Source: Desulfovibrio sp. A2 (GTDB lineage: Bacteria; Desulfobacterota; Desulfovibrionia; Desulfovibrionales; Desulfovibrionaceae). Taken from it: 64,000 nt of DNA. The stretch is taken from the NCBI RefSeq assembly GCF_000226255.1, contig NZ_AGFG01000030.1, forward strand, positions 1 to 64,000, written 5' to 3'. Under the pieces are notes generated by a model. That model saw only the letters and a list, made by a program, of their open reading frames with translations, had not been told where the DNA came from and made no database searches. The first letter of the stretch is position 1; each line of letters begins with the position of its first letter. Shown here in pieces: positions 1 to 8,442 of this stretch. Both the position numbers and the translations under genes were made by a program.

Positions 1-1
1 C

Positions 2-232
2 GACCTCGCCATCGAGATGCGCCAGCGCATCATCAAGGAAACCGGCATCCGCACCCCCGTTCCCGGCCCCTTGGGGCTGCTTGGGGTCAGGCAGGGCATG
101 GGGCCCGACAGAGGGCAGGGACCAGCCCACGGCCCGGAACACGACCGGCCGCCCCACCGTCCCGAACCCGGCGACGGCACGCCCCCCAACCGCGTGCCTC
201 CCGATGGAATGTTGCCGTCCGGCGCATCGTGA
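2..232 (+). CDS. 3' end of a gene entering from the left (function not recognised)
   Basis: An open frame enters from beyond base 1 and stops at 230-232. The first ~20 codons (DLAIEMRQRIIKETGIRTP) use GC-ending codons like the rest of the chromosome and read like the amphipathic C-terminal helix of a real protein. Downstream the frame becomes Pro/Gly/Arg-rich and uses AGG, AGA and GGA codons, which is less gene-like, so the true protein end could differ if there is a sequence error. No family is recognisable from this fragment. Confidence 0.35.
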   Translation, partial: DLAIEMRQRIIKETGIRTPVPGPLGLLGVRQGMGPDRGQGPAHGPEHDRPPHRPEPGDGTPPNRVPPDGMLPSGAS

Positions 233-376
233 TCCCACCGTGCGGGATCGCGGCGCCGGCCACGGCCAAGGCGCGGCGCTCCGACGGTCGGAGCGCCGCG
301 CCCCATTTTGGGGGATGCCCCGCCCGCGATGCGCCGCGCGACCTCTCACGTTTTTGTGATTCCGGAACTTTTCCAC

Positions 377-405
377 TTGCCTTCCCTCGCGCGCGCGCCT
401 ATTCT
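377..405 (+). promoter_or_regulatory. Candidate sigma70-type promoter
   Basis: TTGCCT at 377-382 and TATTCT at 400-405 are separated by exactly 17 bases. Transcription from here would run ~390 bases to the terminator at 777-803 without crossing a clear gene. In GC-rich DNA such matches also occur by chance. Confidence 0.3.
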
Positions 406-776
406 CGCTCCCATCCCGCCGGGTGGCGCTCCGCACGTTTGCAGTGCCGCTCTCGGGACACCGTCGCACCGCTCCGCATCGCGCCAGGCAAGGGCACGAC
501 GCCAGGTTCACGAAACGGTGCGCGGCACGGAAGACACGGCAACGGACCCCCGACGACTACGCAGGTACCGCATGACCGCCAGCACCGAACACCGCCCCGC
601 AACGCGGCCCACCATGGCCGCCGCGCAGCACGCCCCCCTTCGTCCGGCGCAGGACCCCGCCGACGCGGGCATGGGACCGGTTTCGGCTTCCGTGGCCCTT
701 TCCCGCCCGTGCGCCAAACGCGCCGTGGCCGCAACGTCCCGCCAGGCCCTGGCCGGTTCCCCTGAAGTATTCCTAG

Positions 777-803
777 CGCCCCGTTCCAACGGGGCGTTTT
801 TTT
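777..803 (+). terminator. Intrinsic terminator
   Basis: An 8-bp perfect GC-rich stem (CGCCCCGT / ACGGGGCG) closes a 4-base loop and is followed by seven T residues. This is a textbook rho-independent terminator for plus-strand transcription. Confidence 0.85.
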
Positions 804-857
804 ACTTCTATTACTTTTGCCGGACAGCATAGGCGGGCGTCTCGCATGGCATGCATG

Positions 858-891
858 GCCGGGCGCACCGCAGGTGCACCCGGCTTTTTTT
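858..891 (+). terminator. Second intrinsic terminator, in tandem
   Basis: Twelve-base arms at 858-869 and 873-884 pair with one mismatch around a GCA loop and are followed by seven T residues. It lies ~55 bases after the first terminator, with no room for a gene between, and ~265 bases before the lactate permease start. It could be a fail-safe terminator or part of an attenuating leader. Confidence 0.8.
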
Positions 892-1157
892 CATGCCGCG
901 CGGCGGCCACGAGGCATGACACGGACGAAAACGGCGGCCGAGCGCCGCAAGGAAAGGGACATGACCACAAGGATACGGCCACCGCAGCCCACCATTCCGC
1001 CCCGAGGCAGGCGTCGCCCCCTGGCCGCCACGGGCGACCGGCATGGTGCGCGGCGGGCCGACCGGCCCGGGCAGACGCCCCGCATCGGAACACATCCGAT
1101 CGCGGCGTGCCGTGCCCGGACGCGGTGAACACTTTTCAGGAGGAGGTCCAGCACCCC

Positions 1158-2714
1158 ATGTATGCCCTGTCCGTTCTGCTCGCCTTCATGCCCGTCATCG
1201 CCATTTTCGTGCTGCTGCTCGTGTACCGGGTGGCGGCCGACACCGCCGGGTACATCGGCTGGGCCGTGGCCGCCGCCATCGCCTGGCTGTACTTCGACAC
1301 GGCCCCCGCGGTCATCCTGTACTCCAGCATCGCGGGCCTCGTGGCCTCGCTGCCCATCGCCCTGGTCATGTCCGCCAGCATCCTGCAGATCACCGTCATG
1401 CAGGAAACCGGGGCCGTGTCCCGCGTGGTGGCCCTGATGAAAACCGTGGCCCCCGGCCAGCAGGCCGTGCAGATCATGCTGATCAACGTGGGCTTCGGCA
1501 TCCTGCTCACCTCGCTGGGCGCGGTGACGGTGTCCATCCTGCCGCCCATCATGCTGGCGCTGGGGTATTCCACCTTCGCGGCCATCATCCTGCCCGCGCT
1601 GGGCTACGACGCGCTGTGCACCTACGCCCTGCTGGGCATCCCCGCCGTGGTCTACGCCAACTTCGTGGGCCTGCCGGTCACCGAGGTGGGCGGCTACTTC
1701 GCGCGGTTCATGCCCGCCATCTCCACCTGCATCGCGCTGGGCATGCTGTACCTTACCGGCGGCATGAAGATGGTGCGCGAGGGCATCGTGCCCGCGCTCA
1801 TCGCGGGCATCACCGCCGGGGTGGTGGCCATTTTCATGGCCAAGCTGGGCCTTGTGACCATCACCGGCATCGCCGCCGGGCTCGCGGTCATCGTGGCGCT
1901 GATGCTGTACATCCGCCTGACGGGCCGCCCCCTGCGCGACCGCACCCTGCTGAACGAGAACGATCTTGCGGCGGAACGCCGCCACTCGCTGGCCGCCGCC
2001 TGCTCGCCGTGGATCATCCTGACCGTGGTCTCGCTGATCCTCAACGCGCCGTTCCTGCCGTTCTTCGACCTGACCTTCAAACAGTGGTCCATGCCGCTGG
2101 AAATCATCCCCAAGTCGCCGGAACGGCTGCGCATCTTCTGGCAGGCCTACTTCTGGGTGATCGTCTGCACCGCCGCCGCGCTGCCGTTCATGAAGGCCAC
2201 ACGCCAGCAGGTGTCCACCGCGCTGGTCAAGGCGGGCAAGCGCGCCGGGCGTCCGTTCATGTCGGCCTCGGTGTTCTTCGCCATCGCCTACGTCATGAAC
2301 CATTCCGGCAAGGGGGCGGACTGGGCGCTGGCCCAGCCGCTGCACAACATGGTCTACGTCATGGCCGACGCCTCGGCCGCGCTGTTCGGCAAGATGTACC
2401 CCTTCGTGGCCCCCTACCTGGGGCTGCTGGGCGGGTTCATCAGCGGCTCGGAATCGTCGTCCATCGCCATGCTGACCAAGCTGCACCTGTCCACGGCCGA
2501 AAAGATCGGCGCATCGGGGCTGGTCATCGCGGCGGCCAGCGGCATCGGCGGCGGGCTGGCCAGCGTCATCTCGCCCGCCAAACTGCAGAACGCGGCGGCC
2601 AGCATCGACCGCATCCGCGAGGCGTCGCAGGCCATCCGGCCCGCGTTCGTCATCTCGGTGCTGATCACCACAGTGTGCGCCGTCATGACCATGTTCTGGG
2701 CCTTCCCCAACTAG
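1158..2714 (+). CDS. L-lactate permease family transporter
   Basis: A 518-residue polytopic inner-membrane protein with about a dozen hydrophobic segments and the LctP-family architecture (TC 2.A.14). The conserved late segment GGFISGSESSSIAML, followed by the region ending VISPAKLQNAAASI, is typical. The family imports lactate or glycolate with protons; lactate is the classic carbon and electron donor of these sulfate reducers, but the substrate here is inferred. The ATG at 1158 is chosen because AGGAGG at 1139-1144 precedes it. The gene stands alone, with tandem terminators upstream and a long hairpin just after its stop. Desulfovibrio genomes usually carry several paralogues, so the specific physiological role is uncertain. 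Confidence 0.88.
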   Translation: MYALSVLLAFMPVIAIFVLLLVYRVAADTAGYIGWAVAAAIAWLYFDTAPAVILYSSIAGLVASLPIALVMSASILQITVMQETGAVSRVVALMKTVAPGQQAVQIMLINVGFGILLTSLGAVTVSILPPIMLALGYSTFAAIILPALGYDALCTYALLGIPAVVYANFVGLPVTEVGGYFARFMPAISTCIALGMLYLTGGMKMVREGIVPALIAGITAGVVAIFMAKLGLVTITGIAAGLAVIVALMLYIRLTGRPLRDRTLLNENDLAAERRHSLAAACSPWIILTVVSLILNAPFLPFFDLTFKQWSMPLEIIPKSPERLRIFWQAYFWVIVCTAAALPFMKATRQQVSTALVKAGKRAGRPFMSASVFFAIAYVMNHSGKGADWALAQPLHNMVYVMADASAALFGKMYPFVAPYLGLLGGFISGSESSSIAMLTKLHLSTAEKIGASGLVIAAASGIGGGLASVISPAKLQNAAASIDRIREASQAIRPAFVISVLITTVCAVMTMFWAFPN

Positions 2715-2756
2715 CCGCCAGACACGTACGACAAACACGTACGGCAAGAACGTACG

Positions 2757-2810
2757 GCGTGAACGACAAAGGCCGGGAGCAAATACGCTCCCGGCCTTCA
2801 TCGTTCACGC
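2757..2810. terminator. Long bidirectional hairpin between convergent genes
   Basis: An outer 10-bp arm (GCGTGAACGA / TCGTTCACGC) encloses an inner perfect 10-bp stem GGCCGGGAGC / GCTCCCGGCC with a 6-base loop. It sits between the lactate permease and the converging TauE-family gene and can end transcription from both sides. Three copies of ACGTACG precede it at about 2724-2755. Confidence 0.7.
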
Positions 2811-2840
2811 CCGGACGGCGGACGGGCGAAGCCCCGCGCA

Positions 2841-3776
2841 CTACCCCAGCCCCGCCGCGCGCCACAAAAGGCCCGCGCCGGACACGGCGAACAACCCCAG
2901 CAGCACCTTGCGGAAGGTTGCCTCGTCCAGGCGGCCGAAGCACAGGTGCCCACCATACAGTCCGGCGGCCAAGGCGGGCAGCCCCACGCAGAACAGCAGC
3001 AGCACCCGCCCGGTGATCTCGCCGTGCAGCCCCTGCGCCCCCACTATGCCCACGCCCGCCAGCAGGAAGTATCCGGCCAGGGTGGCCTTCAGCGCGTGAC
3101 GGCCCCAGCCCTGGCGCATGGCCCACGCGACGACCGGCGGGCCGTTGATGCCCACGGCCGCGCCCAGCGCGCCGCTGACCAGCCCCACCGCCACGGTGGC
3201 CGCGTGGCGAAAGGGTGCGCGTCCGCGAACCGCATCCTGCGCAGGGGCGGGCCCACCCGCCGGGGGTGCCGCGCCCTCCCCTTCGCCCTGTGCCGGTGCG
3301 CTGCCCCTGCCGGACGCGGACCGGGCGGCGAACAGGGTGAACGCCAGCACCATGGTCCCCAGCAGCCCTTCCAGCCACGCTTCCGGGGCCACGGACAGCA
3401 GCCTGCCGCCCACGGCCATGCCCGGCAGCGACGTAAGCAGCAACACGGCCAACGGGCCGCGCCGCACGTGGCCGAGCATGCGCCCCACCAGCGCCACGTT
3501 GATGGCCAGCGCCATCAGGCAGCCCAGCGGCACGGCCACCCGCAGGCCCAGCACGGCCACCAGCAGGGGCAGGGCGATGACCGTGGAGCCGAACCCGGCA
3601 AAGCCCTGGGTGAATCCGGCGGCCAGCGCGGCCGCGCTCACCGCGCCCACGGTGCCGATGGTGTCCGGGGATCGCAGCCCGGCGGCGTCCAGCGTGCCCG
3701 CCAGATCCGCCAGGCCGGGAAACAGGGAGGACAGGCCCGCAAGAAAGGATGCGGCCTGCGCGGCAAGGCCGGTCAT
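2841..3776 (-). CDS. TSUP family (TauE/SafE) membrane permease
   Basis: A 311-residue integral membrane protein with eight to nine hydrophobic segments. The motif GFTQGFAGFGSTVIALPLL near the N-terminus and GALGAAVGINGPPVVAW in the second half are the paired TauE/SafE signature repeats. Family members export or import sulfur-containing or organic anions such as sulfite, sulfoacetate or taurine-derived compounds; the substrate cannot be read from sequence. An Ala/Gly/Pro/Gln-rich loop around residues 160-185 looks like an in-frame expansion. The ATG at 3776 overlaps the stop of the upstream CMD-family gene as ATGA, so the two are translationally coupled. Confidence 0.8.
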   Translation of the reverse strand: MTGLAAQAASFLAGLSSLFPGLADLAGTLDAAGLRSPDTIGTVGAVSAAALAAGFTQGFAGFGSTVIALPLLVAVLGLRVAVPLGCLMALAINVALVGRMLGHVRRGPLAVLLLTSLPGMAVGGRLLSVAPEAWLEGLLGTMVLAFTLFAARSASGRGSAPAQGEGEGAAPPAGGPAPAQDAVRGRAPFRHAATVAVGLVSGALGAAVGINGPPVVAWAMRQGWGRHALKATLAGYFLLAGVGIVGAQGLHGEITGRVLLLFCVGLPALAAGLYGGHLCFGRLDEATFRKVLLGLFAVSGAGLLWRAAGLG

Positions 3777-4195
3777 GCCGCCCCCGCGCCGCCGTCGGCG
3801 GCGGGCATCGCGCCCTGCGCACCGATGCGCCGCTTCACGTCTTCCGCCCATTGCGGCCCGAACACGTCGTCCATGACCTCCAGCGCGAAGCGGGCGGAAA
3901 CGGTGGCCGGCCCGCCGCCCATCTCGATGCCCACCTCCACCGCCTCCAGCACCTGGGCGGCGTCGGCCCCGGCGGCGGCCGCCTGTTCGATGTGCCACTG
4001 CATGCACGAGCGGCAGTCCAGCACCACGGAAATTCCCACGGCAATCAGTTCCTTGTGTCGCTTGGGCAACGCCCCGTCGGCGTAGGCGGCCCGTTCCATG
4101 TCCAGAAAGGCGGCGTACACGGGGGCGCGCACCCCCGCAAGCCGGGAATGGGCGCGTTTGCGCTGCACGGTCAGCGCGCGCAGTTGATCGTTCAC
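3773..4195 (-). CDS. Carboxymuconolactone decarboxylase (AhpD-like) family protein
   Basis: A 140-residue protein with the CMD fold signature: ELIAVGISVVLDCRSCMQWH contains the CxxC pair plus the downstream His typical of AhpD-like redox-active members. The family includes peroxidase-coupled disulfide reductases and decarboxylases; a thiol-redox role is more likely here because both cysteines are kept. A GTG start at 4195 is chosen because AAGGGGA lies six bases upstream; an in-frame GTG at 4240 is the alternative. The gene is first in a two-gene operon with the TauE-like permease and divergent from a LysR regulator, which is probably its controller. Confidence 0.78.
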   Translation of the reverse strand: MNDQLRALTVQRKRAHSRLAGVRAPVYAAFLDMERAAYADGALPKRHKELIAVGISVVLDCRSCMQWHIEQAAAAGADAAQVLEAVEVGIEMGGGPATVSARFALEVMDDVFGPQWAEDVKRRIGAQGAMPAADGGAGAA

Positions 4196-4362
4196 GGCGT
4201 TCCCCTTCGGTTCGCATTTCCCGAATATTGAAAGGAGCACATCTCTCCTTGCCTGCCGTGATATCCCGTGCCACCCTGCGAGACAAACGAATCGTCGTGA
4301 ATTCGTTGTTCATGAAAATCGAACGATATCGTCACACGGACACTGCGCCCCGGAGACCCCGC
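4196..4362. promoter_or_regulatory. Divergent promoter/operator region between CMD-family gene and LysR gene
   Basis: A 167-base divergent spacer, more AT-rich than its surroundings around 4285-4340, with GAATTC-centred dyad symmetry near 4297-4310. LysR regulators usually bind such shared spacers and activate the divergent operon; the exact box was not defined. Confidence 0.4.
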
Positions 4363-5271
4363 ATGGACATCCGCCACCTGAAGACCTTTCTGGCCGTGGC
4401 CGCCGGGCTTTCCTTCCGCAAGGCGGCCGAGGCCCTGCACTACGCCCCTTCCACCGTCACCGCGCAGATCCGCGCGCTGGAGGACGACCTGGGCGCGCCG
4501 CTATTCGAGCGCACCGGCCGCCGCGTGCTGCTCACCGACCACGGGCGACGGCTGCTGCCTCGCGCCCGGCGCATCGCCGAAATGGCCGACGACGCCCGCC
4601 GCGCCGTGACCCACGACGCGGATTCGGGTGAACTTTCCGTGCGCATGTCGCAGAGCCTCGGCATGCTCTGCCTGCCCGAGGCGTTGCGCCGCTTCCGCAC
4701 GCGCTTTCCGGCCACGCGGGTGCACGTGGCCACGGCCTCGCGCCACGGCCTTGCGGCGGACCTGCGCCACGGCGAGGTGGACCTGGCCCTGCTGCTGGGC
4801 CGCCCCTTCGCCGCCGAAGGGGTGGACATGGAAACCCTGCGCCAGGAACCGCTGGTGTGCATCACCGCGCCCGGTTCGCCCCTGGCCGCGCTGGACCGGG
4901 TGACGCCCACCGATCTCGCCGGGCAGCCGCTGGTGCTCACCCGCCACGTGTGGAGCCTGCGCCCCGCCATCGAACAGACCCTGGCCGCCGCCCATGTGCA
5001 GCCGGGACCGGTGCTGGAATGCTCCAGCATTTCCATAGTCCGGCGCTGCGTGGCCGCCGGGCTGGGTGCGGCGGTGGTCCCGCTGTGCGCCGTGCGCGAC
5101 GAGGTGGACCGGGGAGTGCTGTGCGCCCTGAACGCCTCTGCCCTGGACGCCTCTGCCCTGGCCGACGTGCCGCTCCGTGCCCCGGTGCTGCTGGCCCTGC
5201 CTGCGCAGCGGCGCATTGCGGCGGCGGCAGTGTTCTTCGCCGGGGTGCTGCGCGAGTTGTTCCGGCCATAG
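4363..5271 (+). CDS. LysR-family transcriptional regulator
   Basis: A 302-residue protein. Residues 1-60 form the winged helix-turn-helix (MDIRHLKTFLAVAAGLSFRKAAEALHYAPSTVTAQIRALEDDLGAPLFERTG region), and residues ~90-290 form the periplasmic-binding-protein-like effector domain. The start at MDIRHLKTF matches the universal family N-terminus. It is transcribed away from the CMD/TauE operon, which suggests it controls that operon and itself. The inducer is unknown. A short ALDASALADV-type near-repeat occurs around residues 252-268. Confidence 0.88.
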   Translation: MDIRHLKTFLAVAAGLSFRKAAEALHYAPSTVTAQIRALEDDLGAPLFERTGRRVLLTDHGRRLLPRARRIAEMADDARRAVTHDADSGELSVRMSQSLGMLCLPEALRRFRTRFPATRVHVATASRHGLAADLRHGEVDLALLLGRPFAAEGVDMETLRQEPLVCITAPGSPLAALDRVTPTDLAGQPLVLTRHVWSLRPAIEQTLAAAHVQPGPVLECSSISIVRRCVAAGLGAAVVPLCAVRDEVDRGVLCALNASALDASALADVPLRAPVLLALPAQRRIAAAAVFFAGVLRELFRP

Positions 5272-5343
5272 CCGCCCGCCCTCCGCTCACCCATCCGGCC
5301 TCGGATCAGCGCGGGGCGGCCCCTGCGCACGCCAGACGCAAAC

Positions 5344-5377
5344 GAAGACGCCGCAGCGTTTCCACTGCGGCGTCTTC
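5344..5377. terminator. Perfect 13-bp hairpin after the LysR gene
   Basis: GAAGACGCCGCAG at 5344-5356 pairs perfectly with CTGCGGCGTCTTC at 5365-5377 across an 8-base loop. It follows the LysR stop and lies directly outside the left attachment site. It was probably also the minus-strand terminator of the tRNA-Leu gene before the element inserted. Confidence 0.6.
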
Positions 5378-5382
5378 AAAAT

Positions 5383-5400
5383 ATGGTGCCGAGGAAGGGA
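5383..5400 (+). repeat. Left attachment site (partial tRNA-Leu 3' end)
   Basis: The 18 bases are identical to 11254-11271, the CCA end, acceptor stem and start of the T-stem of tRNA-Leu. Similarity persists weakly beyond the core (CGAA shared two bases further on). This is the duplicated tRNA tail left at the far end by site-specific integration. Confidence 0.82.
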
Positions 5401-5518
5401 TACGAAGGGCAGACGTTCCCGACTCTCGAACCATCTGAAATTCTGCGTTATTCCTTTCGAGGTGTTGCCTCGTTTTGGATACACAGAGGGTAGCCCAAGC
5501 CCGCCCGCAGGGCAAGGC

Positions 5519-5881
5519 TCACTTGCCCCTTTTCAGCCACCGTTCACGGGCGAACCGCAACTTGACCATATAAACTATAGACATCGTGAACACGACAAAC
5601 GCCGAGAACCAACCACCCACATCATACTCTTGAGTGAACCACACCGAAACGAAAACAGCGATGAGGAAAGGGGCACAAAGTGCGATGTTAAATGCCGTGC
5701 TCCGCAACCCACCTTGTGCGTATTCTACCAACTCTTCCCCTCTCTTTCTGTCTCCCATAAACAACCCACGCAAGACGCACAGATGATAATACGCGAGAAA
5801 TGGAGCACTAGCCATCATCACCACAACAAATGCTGGCTTAATCACACCATACAAAGTAATGCCTACTGTATGCGACATCAT
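5519..5881 (-). CDS. Small membrane protein of unknown function (element cargo)
   Basis: A 120-residue protein with three likely transmembrane segments: near the N-terminus (GVIKPAFVVVMMASAPFLAYYH), mid-protein (AFNIALCAPFLIAVFVSVWF) and C-terminal (GWFSAFVVFTMSIVYMV). The C-terminus is basic (RFARERWLKRGK). The ATG at 5881 is chosen because AGGAGGTT at 5892-5899 gives a 9-base spacing; an in-frame GTG at 5890 abuts that site too closely. I do not recognise the family. Its low GC content and position inside the element mark it as cargo. Its best-guess location is the inner membrane. Confidence 0.6.
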   Translation of the reverse strand: MMSHTVGITLYGVIKPAFVVVMMASAPFLAYYHLCVLRGLFMGDRKRGEELVEYAQGGLRSTAFNIALCAPFLIAVFVSVWFTQEYDVGGWFSAFVVFTMSIVYMVKLRFARERWLKRGK

Positions 5882-6135
5882 ACAAAGCACAACCTCCTGT
5901 TTTCAAAGACCATACCCAAGCGAGTATTCATTTACAAGCGTAACCCAGTGAAATTTATGCGCCGCGTCTGTGAGGGCACATACATATCGTCGCTCGTGCT
6001 CGTTCCCCCCGTGTGGGTTGCCCGCATCACCATCGGAAAGGAACCCTAGCCCCACCCCCTCCCTCATAGAAGCTGGCCCGGCTCCGCCCACCTCCCCACA
6101 CCGCCAACCTGCTAATCATCTAGGCAAACTCCCTC

Positions 6136-6162
6136 TTGACCTACCCTGCATATCTCTATACA
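6136..6162 (+). promoter_or_regulatory. Candidate promoter of the serine recombinase gene
   Basis: TTGACC at 6136-6141 and TATACA at 6157-6162 lie in the AT-rich region before the recombinase. The 15-base spacing is short of the ideal 17, so this is tentative. Confidence 0.3.
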
Positions 6163-6210
6163 CAATCCCCCTAACCTTCGTAAGGGAATTTGTGACGGGA
6201 GGGTAGTAGC

Positions 6211-6897
6211 ATGGCCGAAGGGCGTTTCATCTCCTACTTGCGGGTCAGCACCAAGCGGCAGGGCCAAAGCGGCCTTGGCCTGGAGGCACAGCGGAAGGCC
6301 GTTGAGGACTTCCTGAACGGTGGCCGATGGGAACACCTTGCCGAGTACGTTGAGGTTGAGAGTGGCAAGAAGACCGACAGACCAGAACTTGAGAAGGCCC
6401 TGAACCACTGCAAGGTAACAGGCGCTACCCTGGTCATTGCCAAACTGGACCGCCTCTCTCGTGACGCTCATTTCCTCATCGGCCTACAGAAGGCAGGGGC
6501 AAAGTTCAGGGCGGTAGACATGCCCGAAGCGGATGAAACGGTAGTGGGCATCATGGCCTTGTTTGCCGAACGAGAAAGGAAGCTCATCTCTGCCCGCACG
6601 AAGGACGCTCTTGCAGCAGTGAAGGCGCGAGGGGTCAAGCTAGGGTGCCCTCTTGGGGCTACTCACCTTCGCCAGTATGGGAACGCGGCAGGGGTAGCCA
6701 AGGTGAAGGAACAGGCACAGGACCGGGCGCATGAACTTGCCCCCATCATTGAGGGCATCAAGGAAAAGGGCACTACCTCTGTCCGGGGCATCGCTGATGA
6801 ACTGAACCGCATGGGCGTCATCACGGCGAGGGGCGGAAAGTGGCACCCTACGTCTGTAGCGAGGTTGTTCGCAAGACTCGGAATTTCCAAGGAATGA
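6211..6897 (+). CDS. Serine recombinase / resolvase-family protein
   Basis: A 228-residue protein with the resolvase N-terminal catalytic domain: the motif YLRVSTKRQ near residue 9 carries the nucleophilic Ser, followed by SGLGLEAQRKAVEDF, the TDRPELEKAL segment and AKLDRLSRD, with FAERERKLISARTKDAL closing the domain. A C-terminal helix-turn-helix-like segment (SVRGIADELNRMGVITARGGKWHPTSVARLF) resembles Hin/resolvase DNA-binding tails. GGGAGG at 6198-6203 supports the ATG at 6211. It could resolve or invert DNA, or be a second mobility function beside the tyrosine integrase. The length fits small resolvases rather than large serine integrases. Confidence 0.85.
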   Translation: MAEGRFISYLRVSTKRQGQSGLGLEAQRKAVEDFLNGGRWEHLAEYVEVESGKKTDRPELEKALNHCKVTGATLVIAKLDRLSRDAHFLIGLQKAGAKFRAVDMPEADETVVGIMALFAERERKLISARTKDALAAVKARGVKLGCPLGATHLRQYGNAAGVAKVKEQAQDRAHELAPIIEGIKEKGTTSVRGIADELNRMGVITARGGKWHPTSVARLFARLGISKE

Positions 6898-7029
6898 CCG
6901 CAGTAGACACTATAGGAAAGAAGGCGCGTCTGCCACATCGCAAGTGCCAGTGTGACCGACAAGGACACTATTGAGAAAATACCTTGGGTAACGCAGTTCA
7001 GCCACCACAGCCGACACTACCTTCCGTTC

Positions 7030-7066
7030 AAGCCTCCCCTGTGTGCAAGCCATGCGGGGGAGGCTT
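7030..7066. terminator. Hairpin downstream of the serine recombinase
   Basis: AAGCCTCCCC at 7030-7039 pairs with GGGGAGGCTT at 7057-7066 around a 17-base loop. There is no clear T tract, so terminator function is uncertain. Confidence 0.35.
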
Positions 7067-7156
7067 CATGCCTCCAAATACACGCCCACTACGGTTGTTA
7101 TTGCTCGTTGCCACAGATGCTGCCGGTTGCTAACAGCCTAGGAAAAGGAGGCTGGC

Positions 7157-7540
7157 ATGCAGAAACTTCTCCTACTAATGGTCGGCTGGTTATTTTTCAT
7201 GACGCCTGTGGTCCAAGCAGAATCACAGGCGGAAGCCGCGCGGCGCGCTAACGCGGCTAATGATTTTGCTGAGTGTGCTGCGTTCGCTATGGTCGCTGCG
7301 GAATGCCTTAAAAGCACACCGGGTACAGATAGTAAGACTATTTCAGAAATGGAGTCTACGTCGTACCGTTTGATAGAAATAAGCGCGGCGCTATCGAATG
7401 AAAAAACCGCACTCGCGCGCATTGAATTATCCTCAAAGGACATGCTGCAATCCATCGAAAGGGATTGTTCCAACATTTCGAGGATTTTCGTCACACACGG
7501 GGAGCGATGCAAGCCATATGCAAAGGCTGCAAGACAATAG
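7157..7540 (+). CDS. Small exported Cys-containing protein of unknown function
   Basis: A 127-residue protein with a signal peptide (MQKLLLLMVGWLFFMTPVVQAES, likely cut after VQA). The mature part is helical and has four cysteines, in AECAAFAMVAAEC and later DCSN and GERCK. The pattern suggests two disulfides in a periplasmic protein. AAGGAGG at about 7144-7150 gives a strong ribosome site. Codon use is AT-richer than the host's, consistent with acquired cargo. I do not recognise the family; a role in surface or phage interaction would be guesswork. Confidence 0.6.
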   Translation: MQKLLLLMVGWLFFMTPVVQAESQAEAARRANAANDFAECAAFAMVAAECLKSTPGTDSKTISEMESTSYRLIEISAALSNEKTALARIELSSKDMLQSIERDCSNISRIFVTHGERCKPYAKAARQ

Positions 7541-7569
7541 ACCCTAGCTCTCATCGAAGGGTAGGTACT

Positions 7570-8039
7570 TTTACAGGGTGCGTCACTGGTCACTAGAAAC
7601 ACCCGCGCTACACCCGACTGGATGAGGATGAGAAAGCTGTTGTGGGGATTGCCCACACCAGCCCTACCGGGGGCCAGCAACAGCGCCCATGTCCATCATC
7701 AACGAATCCGGCCAGTACTCCCTCATCCTGCGGTCCCGTAAGCCCGAAGCGAAAGCGTTCAAGAAGTGGGTCACAGGGACAGTGCTGCCTGCTATCAGGA
7801 AGGACGGCGGGTACATCATGGGTGAAGAGAAGGTAGCGAAAGGGGAGTTGAGCGAAGACGAACTCCTCGCTCGTGCTGTCCTGATGGCCCAACAGAAAAT
7901 CGAACGCCTTAAGCCGGAACGTGACCACGCGAAGGCGGTGATTGAGGAGCACCTTGTGTACCTTACGGTGCAAGAGTGGGCGGCGATGAACGCGGATTTA
8001 TGCTCACACCTGCGGCCATCTGTTTTGTTAACATGTTAA
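7570..8039 (+). pseudogene. Frameshifted BRO-N / phage antirepressor relic
   Basis: The frame 7689-8039 encodes the second half of a BRO-N domain beginning MSIINESGQYSLILRSRKP and continuing EAKAFKKWVTGTVLPAIRKDGGYI, followed by a charged helical tail and LTVQEWAAMN. The first half of the domain is missing from this frame. Immediately upstream, in a different frame at 7606-7683, one reads RYTRLDEDEKAVVG and then a TGGQQQ stretch, which is the sequence that normally precedes MSIINESG in this family, with a stop codon before it at 7594-7596. At least one frameshift therefore splits the gene and the N-terminal part has decayed. BRO/Ant proteins are common on phages and islands. Confidence 0.6.
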
Positions 8040-8040
8040 C
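8027..8040. repeat. 14-base perfect palindrome
   Basis: GTTAACATGTTAAC is its own reverse complement. It spans the stop of the BRO relic and opens the ~500-base non-coding part of the element. It could bind a dimeric regulator or the ParB-like protein, but this is unproven. Confidence 0.5.
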
Positions 8041-8274
8041 CGGCCTGCGATTCTTGGACAGCCCTAGCACGGGTCAGGCCGGGGCGTTTGCGGGCCGGAG
8101 AAGCCATCCTCGCGCGTCGTGTGATTGGACCAGGCGGGAAGGGGGGCGATTCTGTGAACGGCCTTTGACGGGCGGCAGTGGGGGCCGACGGACGCGCCCC
8201 GTGGTAGCCCTCCTGTGACGGAGGACGTGTCAGAGGGTAGCCGGGGAAGTCCTTCGGGTGGACTCTGTTTGGGA

Positions 8275-8298
8275 GGGGGCTATCATCGCCCCCTTTTC
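8275..8298 (+). terminator. Terminator-like hairpin in the element
   Basis: GGGGGC at 8275-8280 and GCCCCC at 8288-8293 form a stem with a 7-base loop, followed by TTTT. Confidence 0.5.
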
Positions 8299-8442
8299 CT
8301 TTAACGAGACGAAGGGGCACCTCCACCGTGATGGCTGCGCCATCCCGTTGAGAGGCGCTGGACAGCCCTTCGGGTGGCATTGAGAGGGGCTTGAAGGGGG
8401 CCTAGTTGGGGCGCATTAAGATGGCTTTGAGGAACCTTAAAG

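Larger units (their letters stand above)
233..1157. other. Intergenic stretch of ~925 bases with an orphan promoter-like site and two terminators
   Basis: No convincing protein gene lies here; the open frames are Arg/Pro/Ala-rich and one at 572-832 reads straight through a terminator hairpin. Visible signals are a sigma70-like pair at 377-405 and two intrinsic terminators at 777-803 and 858-891. A short non-coding transcript between the promoter-like site and the first terminator is possible but unproven. Confidence 0.5.

Noticed and set aside
572-832. Small open frame MTASTEHRPAT... before the first terminator
   Set aside because: It has no ribosome site and reads through a textbook terminator hairpin and its T tract.
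5903-6091. 62-codon minus-strand frame upstream of the element's small membrane protein
   Set aside because: It could be translationally coupled to the next gene, but composition is not protein-like and no start has a clear ribosome site.
8036-8380. 114-codon minus-strand frame in the element's non-coding region
   Set aside because: It is Pro/Arg/Ser-rich, crosses a terminator-like hairpin and has no domain or ribosome site.
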